A DNA stretch of 64,000 nt from contig WPIO01000370.1 in assembly GCA_009760855.2 (NCBI GenBank), positions 1 to 64,000 of the forward strand, given 5' to 3'. Of the stretch, positions 54,485-64,000 are shown one piece after another. The notes beneath the pieces are model-generated. The model was not told the DNA's origin. It saw only the letters and a list, made by a program, of their open reading frames with translations, and searched no databases. Every line of letters starts with the position of its first letter. Within the stretch, counting starts at the first letter, position 1. A program made the translations under genes and the position numbers. This DNA comes from Cristatella mucedo (taxonomy: Eukaryota; Bryozoa; Phylactolaemata; Cristatellidae).

Positions 54485-57400
54485 GGCTGAGCTAACCTAT
54501 TCCTCTCTGGGCTAGAGAGCGGCCAAGGGCGACTCCTAGCATGGTGTGGACTTTGGCCGTGAACTTCTCTGTGATTCCATCGGTTGTTCAGCTGCTGTTT
54601 TCACTGTGACAGCTTACGAACTGTTTTCAGATGTGCAGCTCAAAACCGAATCTGCTTAGCAGATGGTGTGATGCCGCCATTAGTCAATACCTAACTGTGA
54701 TATTTCCGTCGCAGGTCTGCACAAATCTTACTGCATCCTGCATTCACCCTATCAACAGCTCGCCTATCCCACCCACGGCCGGTATGTTTAAAGCACTGAA
54801 TAGTACTTGCCGTCCCTCAGCATGCTGTGGAATGTCGACCAGCTACTGTTGCTAAGATCCAATTAAAATTCTAAAATACACAGTCTGATGGGCCGGCAAC
54901 ACCCCGACTGCAATGTAAGCCAATTCATCGGTTTCGAACAGTTGTGGGACAGCCTCTGAAATTCCACCAACTAAGAGTTTGCACGCTAAAAACTAAGGGG
55001 TTACTCATCGCGATCAGGTGGTCCCGGAGAACCTAGATGCACTTTTGCTTACCGAAACTTTGATAATAAAATTATAATGCACTTGATAAAGCACCCTCAG
55101 AGCACTCAATCTCGTTCTAGGCGCTTTACATTAGCTGCAAAGGGAAACTCGATTGAATGGTGAGTAATATCATGCTTGATAAACGACACGAATAACATGC
55201 TTAGGGTTGACGTGCACAGGGTCAGCTTGCAAATGTGGTTAGTAGCAGCATGCACAGTGTCAGCAAGCATAAGCATACGAAGGACGAATCACTGGGACCC
55301 ACTAAATGCTGTCCTAAACTGGTGTGCTTTTCACTTCTTTTTAAATGGGGTCAATTCAGGGGACGTTTCGATGCAATTCTGGAGGGAGTTCTAGGCTTTG
55401 AAAAAATACGAACTAAATGCACGGTCTCCAAAGGATTTCAGGTTTGTACCGGGTATTGATAGACTGTTAGATTCCGAAAAGCCGGAGGTACTATGAATGG
55501 CCTTATGGGGGAGTAGATTCGAGAGATAGATGGAGCCAAAGAATGAAGTAACCTAAAAATGAGCGACAAAACTTTGAAGTCGATCCATTGCCTTAGATAA
55601 CGCCTTGTTCCAGTAGCTGTATATCTTAGGTCACCCCATCCGGGTTCTCATTTAAACAGTTTATGCGTCCTGACAAGGTTGTGGGCAAATGTGCATTTTT
55701 TTCATTAATCCTTTGACTAAACGATGCACAGTCTTTTGCATGGGCCATAGTTTGAATCACTTACTATCAGGTCCTCATCAAAGACGATGTCTCTCATCCT
55801 TGAGATATAAAGACCTTCTTCCGGCCGTCTAAACTTTTTCACACAAGTGAGAATTCTTAGCTAAATTATTCCTGTGTGGCACTCAGTTACTGTATGGTGG
55901 AGGCTTCAATATTCACGTTGACAATCCTGTGAATGGCCAGGTCGGCTCATTTCTTGACTGCCAGGAAAATTGTGATTTGTTCCAACATGTTAATCGTTCC
56001 ACCCACATTGGTGGCCATATTCTAGATCCAGTGATTGCCAAGGATATCTTCCCCTATGACGTTGAGGTGTACCCAATGACCCTCTCGAATTATAGTTTAG
56101 TCTCGTTTAATTTTCCTGCTCCCTTGTATGTACAGGGCAGCGTCGAACATGTCCAGTGACCTAACTGGAAAATGAGCGGCATTGACACATTTTTAAAATC
56201 CGTTTGTGGTTCAGGTGTCCTTGACCTCCACCCAGAAACGACCGACAGCCTCTATTCTCTCAATGATGCAGTGAGCCTAACACTTAGGAGTGGTCTTTCC
56301 AGGCATGCTTCCGTTCATTCTATCCGTGCACAGAGTGGTGGAGATTCCTTTTAATTTTCAACAAACTTCATAAGACGCGCTGTGTTAAGCTCAAGCTTGA
56401 ACGTCGTTTAAAGAAATCAGGGTCTGATGCAGCTCTAGTATTTCAAAGACTTCCTTCAAGTTTGCACCCGGAGGCTTAAAAAATTCAGGGCTTCTTTTTT
56501 ACTCGAAAACTGAATATCCACTAGTTGGACACACAACAGATTTATAAGATAGTAACATAATTTACTGGCAAATGCTGACAAGTCTGACTCCCCAAATATT
56601 AACGCCTCATGCGAATAGTTTGCAGCCTCCTTTACTATACAAATCGTGTGCATTCGTGCCTCCCCTAAGCCCCAGTCGAGTAAAACAATTGTGGATCCAC
56701 AATATGTGACTTTTCTTAAATAAGGTCCAGCAAACAGTGCTCAGCTCATTAAGACCTAATTGCATCATCTCTGTGTTTTCATCGATACATTAACTTAGCC
56801 CTGCAATAACCAAGATTTTTCTTACCACAATGGGAGAAGGGTTGTAAACTAGTCCATCAAATCGGCGATCGACAGATCTCTTCTTAAAAGGCATAGATTA
56901 GATACAGAGCTCCTTTTAAACTATCACACGGTTTCCCTTCTTTCTTTCTTGTCAAGGATTGTTAAAAAATTGTAGCTCAGCATCTGATTGCACATTTTAA
57001 AAATAATGAAATGTCGGCCACACAGCCAACAAGTGTAAGAGGCAGAACCCCACTGAGGACGCTCTCCACCGTGTTACCAATGACATTACTATTGGCAACG
57101 ACTAAGGTAATCCCAGTGCCCTAGCTCGGCAAGATATTAGCTGCCTTTGACACCATTGATCTCGATGTTCTACTTGAACGATTTAGAACAACGGTCGGTC
57201 TGGCAGACTAGGCACTGGCATGGTTTAAATCGTACTTGTCTCATCGTGTTCAGTCCGTGTCGTGTGGGGGTCAGGTCTCACACACCAGACGGGTCACCTG
57301 TGTAGTCACTTAAGGGTCTGTACTCGGTCCATTGCTGTCTCTATTTATACACAACCTCTCGGAAAAGCGATTTAGGCCCTTGGAGTAGGATATCACTTCT

Positions 57401-58440
57401 ATGCTGCCGATACTCAGTTGTATTTGTCATTTAAACCGTCTGAATCTGCTGCAGCAACTGAGAAACTGAATAGTTGCCTTGCCGATATTCAATCCTGAAT
57501 ATCGAAAAACTTGCTGAAATTGAACGACGATAAAACCGAAGTGCTGCTCATAGGACACCTTAAACGTGTGGCTGGATTAAAAAACTTTGCTCTTCTAATA
57601 GGTGATGCTGTTGTATGACCATCACCATGTGCTGGAAAATTAGGCGTCGTTTTCGACAACTGCCTCCATTTTACTACTTCATTTAGGAGACTATTTCCAC
57701 AGGTAGCCATCACGTCCGATCCTTAAACAATATTAGGTGCTGTCTTCCACAGTGGGTTATAAACATTTAACGAGCTCCTTAGTCATGTCTCGGCTTGATT
57801 ATTGTAATTCTCTATTGGCTGGGGTACCAAAATAAAGCAACTAGGCCATGGTAAATGGCTGAAAACATGACTGCAAGGCTAGTCTTAGGGTCCCAGAGGT
57901 TTGATCACGTGTTTCTTTTGCTAATAGAGCTAGGATCGCTACCGATTAATCAACGGATATAGAGCAACGTTTTCAGGCTGAGCCACAAAAACCGCCATGT
58001 CTCGGCTCCTTCGTACTTAGCTGAACTGGTGCATCAGTTTCAGCCTTTTTTGGCCCTCAGGTCCTGGGTGGACAATAAATTAGCCGTTTCATTCCTCCTC
58101 TTATAGACCGTTAGCGACAGTAGCTTTAGTTCTGCAGGTCCTAGACTGTGGAACTTGCTTGCACAACTTTTATGTAACGACAAATACTCCCCTGCGGCCG
58201 ACTATGGTTGCACCTTTTCAGCCATTGTGAGGTGCTACTTCCACTCCACTAACTAGATGTACTGCTCTACTGATTCTGCTATTCTTTCCACTTTCTCATT
58301 GATGTGTGAGATGAAGACTACCGAATGCATACCTAAAGCCGTCTTGGATTAGAGTGAGCTATACAAAACTCTCCACTGTAACACCCAATTAGTCTATATA
58401 TGTCTCTGGAGTTACAGAAGGAGGTGCATTACGTTACAAA
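54485..58440 (+). mobile_element. LINE-B long copy, with nested LINE-A
   Basis: 5' region 54,485-55,060 (matches 51.7 kb copy); endonuclease ENLDALLLTET is interrupted at 55,062 by LINE-A; it continues at about 55,600 with HVNRSTHIGGHILDPVIAKD and MTLSNYSLVSFNF (SDH changed to SNY) at 55,929-56,159; RT motif A AAFDTIDLDVLLERF near 57,140; motif B SVLGPLL near 57,320; motif C HFYAADTQLY near 57,395 (YADD changed to YAAD); thumb LNDDKTEVLLIGHLKRVAGL at 57,520-57,580; C-terminal SAPSYLAELVHQFQP near 58,000; 3' end near 58,440. Many stops. Confidence 0.85.
55064..55597 (-). mobile_element. LINE-A 3' fragment inserted in LINE-B
   Basis: Tail and hairpin at 55,064-55,135, then 3' UTR and C-terminal end to about 55,597. 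GATAA occurs at 55,062-55,066 and 55,596-55,600, a possible short target-site duplication. LINE-B sequence (CTTACCGAAAC...GCCTTGTTCCAGTAGC) is continuous if this is removed, as comparison with the 36.8-kb copy shows. Confidence 0.85.
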
Positions 58441-58610
58441 ACCACATAGATTTTAAGGTGAGGAGCAAACAACGAAGCGAGATGGTGATAGTTACTGTTG
58501 GACAAAAGCGTGATGATTCGCGCTATCCTTAATCGACGATATTTTATGAAAGCTGGAGTTTTTCTTTGCTAGTAAATATTGGTACAACTTTGAGAAGTCA
58601 ATGAGCGCCG

Positions 58611-58613
<3 letters not shown>

Positions 58614-58646
<33 letters not shown>

Positions 58647-59522
58647 TCACTTGATAAAGCACCCTCAGAGAACTTAATCTCTCTCTAGGTGCTTTACATT
58701 TACTGTAAAGTGAAATGCAATTGAATGGTAAGTAAAATCATGCTTGAAAAACAAACGAAATGAATAATATGATTAGGGGTGACATGCACAGGGTCAGCAT
58801 GCAAATGTGGTTAGTGGCAGCATGCACAGTGTCAGCACGCATAAGCACATCAAAGACGAATCACAGGGATCCACTAAATGCTGTCCTAAATAGGTGTGTT
58901 TTTAGGTTCCTTTTAAATGTGGTCAGGTCAGCGGATGTTCTGATGCAGGTCGGGAGGAGTTCCAGGCTTTGGGAGCATATGAACTAAATGCACTGGGGTA
59001 GTATATCTGACAGATAGGCTGGAGCCATAGAATGAAGGGACCTAAAAGTGAGCAACAAAACCTTGAAGTCAATCCGTTGCTTGACTGGTAGCCAGTGCAG
59101 GTCGGCGAGAAGTGGAGTAATGTGGCAACTGCGAAGCTCACGGCAAACAAGTCTAGCTGCCGAGTTTTGCACCAGCTGCAATCGCCTGATCGCACATGCT
59201 GGTAGGCCAGTAAGCAGTGAGTTGCAGAAGTCGAGACGGGATGTCACGTATGCATGGACCAACTTAGATGTGGTATCTTTATCCAAACAAGCCCAAATTT
59301 TAGCAATGTCATGAAGCTGAAAATAGGCGAATTTGACTGTGGAGCTGATGTGGTCGTCTAACGAGAGGTCGCTTTGGAATATGACACATGGATTTCGAGC
59401 TGATTCAACTGAAGATATGCTGGCAGAGCAAATTTTGAGAGTCAGCCTTTCCAATCTCTGGATCACACTGGGTTTGCACATAACTAGTAAGTTAGTTTTA
59501 TCATCGTTAAGGTTTAGAAAAC
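58614..59522 (-). mobile_element. LINE-A 3' copy with the longest tail
   Basis: An uninterrupted run of about 30 bases of TAA repeats begins at 58,615. Hairpin, 3' UTR and C-terminal coding follow. A deletion at about 58,994 removes about 250 bp of the C-terminal domain. A 165-codon frame (59,481-58,984) covers DDHISSTVKFAYFQLHDIAK and VTSRLDFCNSLLTGLPACAI. It is truncated in the thumb region at about 59,522. Confidence 0.88.
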
Positions 59523-59636
59523 TCTAGGCGCTTTACATTTGCTGTAAAGTGAAATTCTATTGAATGGTAAGTAAAATCATGCTTGAAAAACAAACGAAAT
59601 GAATAATATGGTTTGGGGTGACATGCACAGGGTAAT
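59523..59636 (-). mobile_element. LINE-A 3' UTR scrap
   Basis: CTCTAGGCGCTTTACATTTG, then GAATGGTAAGTAAAATCATG and GGGGTGACATGCACAGGG are one hairpin arm and 3' UTR on the minus strand. The second hairpin arm and tail are missing, and it lies directly next to the truncated previous copy. Confidence 0.75.
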
Positions 59637-59724
59637 AGGCTGTCCCGTACTGTCTGCTGCTTGGTTTCCAGAGCCTTGGTTTTGCGGAGCTTGCCATGTT
59701 AACGTCATAGTCATAAGCTTTTTT

Positions 59725-60030
59725 AATTGTGTGCCGAAGGATCTGGACTGTGGAACTAGCTTCCATGATTACTACCCAACGACTACTACTAGTCTTCTGG
59801 CGATTATGCCATATCCTTTCAGTGGTTTACAATGCTACTTCCATGTTACTCACCACCAAAACTGCTCTCCTGACTGTGCTATGCACCGTCATTTCTCTTT
59901 TTTTTGCATGAGACGTAGTCGTAAGTCAACCAAAGGCCTACAGAAAGCCGCTTAGGCTGTAAGTGCACTATATAAAACTTTACCGGTTGACACTTACATT
60001 CTCTCTGTGTCCGTGTGGAGTTACTCAACA
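59725..60030 (+). mobile_element. LINE-B 3' fragment
   Basis: GATCTGGACTGTGGAACTAG, ATGCTACTTCCATGTTACTC and CTGTAAGTGCACTATATAAA match the last part of LINE-B at 58.14-58.43 kb. It is strongly 5'-truncated. Confidence 0.65.
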
Positions 60031-60119
60031 TTTGGGTGCTTTTTGTTTCGCTCTTCCACAGCTGATTAAGGAGCCCCACTACCATTTAGGAGTGAATTAG
60101 AACTGCCATAACAAAAAGA

Positions 60120-63100
60120 TGATAGGTATGCATGATCGTAACTAATAGGCAGGTTACTTGCAACCAGTGACTCCGAAGCTGCGACCAGGATAGGGGTAAG
60201 GCTCAACCACAAGCGTTAAGAGGTTAGATGTGTATAGAAAATTTTAATTTTTCATTAGTTAGCCTCAACATACATGCAAAATTTAAGCGGGCCTTATTTT
60301 AGCATTCTTTTTTAATCATGAATCGATTTACACTTTCTGAGTAATTGAGTAGCCATCAGAATGTTACTCCTCTTGCTCATTTTAGTTGTCAGCTAAAACA
60401 GAATTTTTCAAGATGAATACCAAGGAAAGATTTCATTTGTTTAGCAAGTTATCGAAAAAAATGCGCTGCATTGGCAACATTTTTTCTTGATTCACAAACA
60501 ATATCCTTTCACGCATTCTCTCTTGTGCTTAGCTTTAAATTTCTCTTACATTTAGTTGTCATCAGATATCATATAACGTCGGAGCCCACCACAGCTCTCG
60601 TCTTTGGAATACTCGCTCAATGTGTAATGAATCCAATCATAAGCTGTGTTATTTCAGAAAAGCCCTCGACTAACTCTCCTTGACAGAAACTCGACCAAAA
60701 TTGGCATATCACCTGACCATTAGCAATGCACCCAACAGGCTTATTTTTTCGCACTCCTGAATCAATGAAAAGTATAGATGCAATCGCTGTTATTACATGC
60801 TCGTCCTTCATTTTAAATCCGTTTCAGGCCCTCAGAAGTAGTCTAACGAACTATTGTTTTCTGGTTCACCCGATAACAACCTACCAATGTTGGTAGCAGT
60901 CTATTGTTTTTGAGGCACCGAATCCTCCTTTATCTCAGATTTCCCTGATCTTATTTATGATCTGCGTCTAGGAAATTTATCCGTAACCGTAATGAGTCAT
61001 ATCAGCTTTTATAATGATGTCTTATTTCAGGCCTTTGGCACTAAATTTCATGAACTCACCGACTCATTGTCACTTGTGGCCCACCAGCTTCGCCCTACTC
61101 TCATCAAGGGTCTCACACACGATCAAATTTTCTATTACATCTGCAGGCTACCACCACCGATAATTACCAAATTCTGCTTGTCTGACCACGTTAAAGTCCG
61201 TCAGTCTACAGGGCATGCCGTTCTTCTCCTTTTCTAAAATCACCTGAAAATCACAAAACCTAAAAACTATTGACATCGATGATATTCATGACAGAATGTC
61301 TGCTTGGCCTCAGCTGCTCAATCCCTCTGTTAACCTGTTATCAAAGGTATATTGCTTCTAGACGACACAACATGTCATGCTAAGTGATTGTGCACCTCAA
61401 GCTAAACATAGAGTGAGCCCTCGCCCAGGCAGCCTATGGTTAACCACAGACATTAAACTAGCTAGGTCTACTAAAAATTAAGCTTAAAAAGATTTATAAA
61501 TAATCAGGACTGAAGCTAATTGGTAAACGAGGACTACTATAAATACCGATCGATCCTACTAAAGGACGATTCTAACTTATAACAAAGCATCATTCAGTCA
61601 CTAAAGCATAATCAGCAAATGCTGATGTCTAATGCAAACCATCTCCTTCACCTTTCCGATGCTAGCACCTCATCGAGCCATCATTAGGACGATCTACCTG
61701 ATTGCTTCTCTGGGTTCTGGCAGTAAAGCGACGGAATTCTGTCAATTAATTTGATCAATATCATCATGCCTAAAGTTAGGGAGGCCACTAAGGACCTCGT
61801 TCTGACGGTCACATCCCAATCAAATAATAATATTATAATAATATTGCACTCGCTAAAGCGCCCTCAGAGAACTTAATCTCTTTCTAGGCGCTTTAAATTT
61901 GCTGCAAAGTGATATGCAATTGAATAGTAAGAAAAATCATGCTTGAAAAACAAACAAAATGAATAATATGGTTAGGGGTGACATGCACAGGGTCAGCATG
62001 CAAATGTGGTTAGTGGCAACATGCACAGTGTCAGCACGCATAAGCACATCAAGGACGAATCACTGGGACCCACTAAATGCTGTCCTAAATAGGTGTGTTT
62101 TTAAGTTTATTTTAAATGTGGTCAGGTCATGGGATGTTCTGATGCAGGTCGGGAGGGAGTTCCAGGCTTTGGGAGCATACGAGCTGAATGCACGGTCTGC
62201 AAAGGATTTAAGGTTTGTACGAGGTATTTCCAGACTGTTGGATTCCGAAAAGCGGGTGGTACGATGCTTGGCCTGATGGGGTATTATATCTGAAAGATAG
62301 GCTGGAGCCATAGAATGAAGAGACCTAAAAGTGAGCGACAAAATGTTTAAGTCCTCTAGACTATATTCTTAGCGCCCTGCTTTTACACAGCAAGATGTGC
62401 TACTGCCATGCATCCAGAACGTAATAAATACGTTGTTAGCCTCAGGTTATGTCCCTGCCCCTTTCAAAAAGACCACTAAGGCCATTACGGTCGCAACTCA
62501 AGATAGTAACACTTGACTAAGAAACATTGAGCGACTTCCACGTTTTCTCTCCTGTACTGTACTTATCAAAGATACTGGAAAGAGTCGTGGCAGACTTGCT
62601 GAAACTTGAAACCTCAAACCTTTGCAAGTAAGCTCCACTCGAGTATTAAAGCTAATCACTTCACAGTGTCAAAATCGCTTCGGGTGTATAACAACCTACT
62701 TAGGATAGCCGACTTAGGCATAGTCTCTGGTTATTTCGCTTCATCTGACGGCAGCCTTTTATTGCGTGGATCGTCAAGCTCTTACACAGGGCCTCTCACT
62801 TTGCCAGGGTGTGAATGGAACTGAATTGCAATGGTTTAGGTCCCACCTCAATCTCCAGAGTGAGGATTTGAATGACGACAGTACATCTGAAGAACCACCG
62901 AAGTATACTGTACACGAGGGCTAAGTGTCAGGTTTCGCTGTATACTCTCCGTCTTGCCGACTTGACGTCTAGGCACGTTTCAGACTTTCATTTCAGCGTA
63001 GATAGCCCTCAGGTGTGCGTTTTATTTAATCATTTTCACCCGTCCGGCGTGTCGAATTCTCTCAATTTTGTTGTTTCGTCGATTGATGAGCTCCATACAC

Positions 63101-64000
63101 AAATTGCAGCACATTTTATAAATTGAATGGTGATTAAACCGACTTACTAGTTAAAGGCGAACCAAGTGAAATTCGGAAATGGGTAACGTTAAGGCTCACT
63201 ATCGGCTCTTCCAGCCCATGACCTGTTTCATTTGCATGAAATCCAGGTGTCCTATTGAAAGCGACTTTGCATTATACGATCACGTCAGGTCCACAGCCAA
63301 GTCCGTCTACTTTGAGCTGCATAACATTGTTAAAATTCGGTCTTGTTCAGACAGAGATCCCACATCTAAATTGATACTTGCATTTCTGTCATCCCGTCTT
63401 GACTTCTGTAACTCATTGCTTGCTGGGTAATCGGCGTCTGCAACCAGGCACTTACGGCTTTTACAAGAACTTGCAGCTACGCTCATCTACCTTGAGAGTT
63501 GCAGTAACCACATACCACTACTTCTCATCGACCTGCACTGGCTCCCCGTCAAGCAATCTGCAGAATTCAAGCTCTTCTCACTCATTTTCAGATCCCTTCA
63601 ATTTTTGGCTCCAGCCTGCCTATCAAATCAACTCCTCTACCAGATTCGGCATACTACCAATAGGTTTTCGGTATCTAATCACTTGCCGATCGTCAAGACA
63701 TCAAATCTTTCGAGAACCGTGCAATTAGTTACTGTGCTCTTAAAGCCTGGACAACACTTGCTCTTACAGCCTGGACAACGCTTCCAAATTGTGGAATGAC
63801 ATCCCCTAAATCAACTGCATTTAAATATTAACTGAAAAGCATCAATTTGTGAGGCATATATCGGAAGCAATCAAGTCGTATTTTATCTGTGTAAGAATAC
63901 TGACACTGTTTATGCTGCAGCAAACCAAATTAGCATGCTGACCCTGTGCCCATCACCCCTAATCATGTCACACCTGATGTCAGTGAGTGTACAACTAATA
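60120..64000 (+). mobile_element. LINE-A old near-full-length copy, split by a younger one
   Basis: The 5' region is at 60,120-60,540. Decayed endonuclease follows, with CTCGTCTTTGGAATACTCGC, TGACAGAAACTCGACC (TETW region), a DSLSLVAHQLRPTLIKGLTH frame at about 61,058 and LSDHVKV. The linker runs to 61,827. A minus-strand LINE-A interrupts it at 61,828-62,354. RT resumes with SGYVPAPFKKTT-like sequence; later parts include VYFELHNIVKIRSCSDRDP at 63,310-63,360 and C-terminal APACLSNQLLYQIRHTTN at 63,605. The 3' UTR starts before the window end. Every domain is frameshifted. Confidence 0.8.
61828..62354 (-). mobile_element. LINE-A young 3' fragment inserted in an old LINE-A
   Basis: Tail and hairpin at 61,828-61,900, 3' UTR, and an open C-terminal frame at 62,341-62,060 (FRSLHSMAPAYLSDIIPHQA, SYAPKAWNSLPTCIRTS). 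It belongs to the subfamily with AAAGTGATATGC next to the hairpin, like the 17.3- and 37.7-kb copies. Confidence 0.9.

Noticed and set aside
61959-62276. Recurrent frame beginning MNNMVRGDMHRVSMQMWLVA (also at 47,968, 58,760, 38,383)
   Set aside because: It is antisense to the LINE-A 3' UTR and ORF2 end and starts in the non-coding 3' UTR, so it is a shadow.
1-64000. CRISPR arrays, bacterial operons, integrons or phage genes
   Set aside because: No regularly spaced repeats, ribosome-binding-site spacing or compact coding layout; the direct repeats are all retroelement copies or microsatellites.

Overview
This is a window of metazoan (almost certainly invertebrate) nuclear DNA built mainly from layered, decayed transposable elements. 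There is no operon structure and no long open frame. The sequence carries APE-type LINEs with ATT-repeat tails, tRNA-derived SINEs, LTR elements and an R2-like LINE. I cannot name the species or phylum from sequence alone. I found no multi-exon host gene. The only candidate host gene is a short secreted-peptide precursor at 44,153-44,350.

Working names for the families. LINE-A: CR1/L2-like LINE with APE endonuclease, YADD reverse transcriptase, a 3' hairpin and an (ATT)n tail; about 30 fragments on both strands, with the best near-full-length copy at 47,818-51,590 (minus). LINE-B: a second APE/YADD LINE without an ATT tail; three long copies (33.3-37.1 kb minus, 51.7-53.3 kb plus, 54.5-58.4 kb plus) and several 3' fragments. 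SINE-1: tRNA-derived, and its 3' end copies the LINE-A hairpin. SINE-2: tRNA-derived with a different body. LTR-A: an LTR of about 1 kb with internal tandem units of about 160 bp. LTR-B: a Ty3/gypsy-like element with gag, zinc knuckle and protease remains. RLE-1: the C-terminal end of an R2-like LINE with a restriction-like endonuclease. Repeat F: an unidentified repeat in three copies.

Layout. 0-1.6 kb: LTR-A with a gag-like internal start (minus). 1.6-4.9 kb: composite block (LINE-B end, LTR-B LTR, RLE-1, SINE-1), repeated at 13.7-16.6 kb. 4.9-10 kb: AT-rich, few features, SINE-2 and Repeat F. 10.2-13.3 kb: stacked LINE-A copies with SINE-1 inserted in two of them. 16.7-19.4 kb: young LINE-A copies, then LTR-B gag/protease. 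19.6-29.9 kb: old LINE-A copies, Repeat F again, and a deleted LINE-A at 24.5-26.7 kb. 30.1-31.2 kb: LTR-A. 31.5-42.9 kb: LINE-A, SINE-2 and LINE-B nested in each other, including a 281-codon open LINE-A frame at 37.75-38.6 kb. 43-47.8 kb: the lowest repeat density and the peptide gene. 47.8-64 kb: LINE-A and LINE-B copies interrupting one another to the window end.

The elements interact as a parasitic network. LINE-A supplies reverse transcriptase, and SINE-1 carries a copy of its 3' recognition hairpin. LINE-A copies insert into LINE-B and into older LINE-A copies, which gives a relative chronology. Almost all coding remnants contain stops or frameshifts, so they are annotated as pseudogenes or mobile elements.
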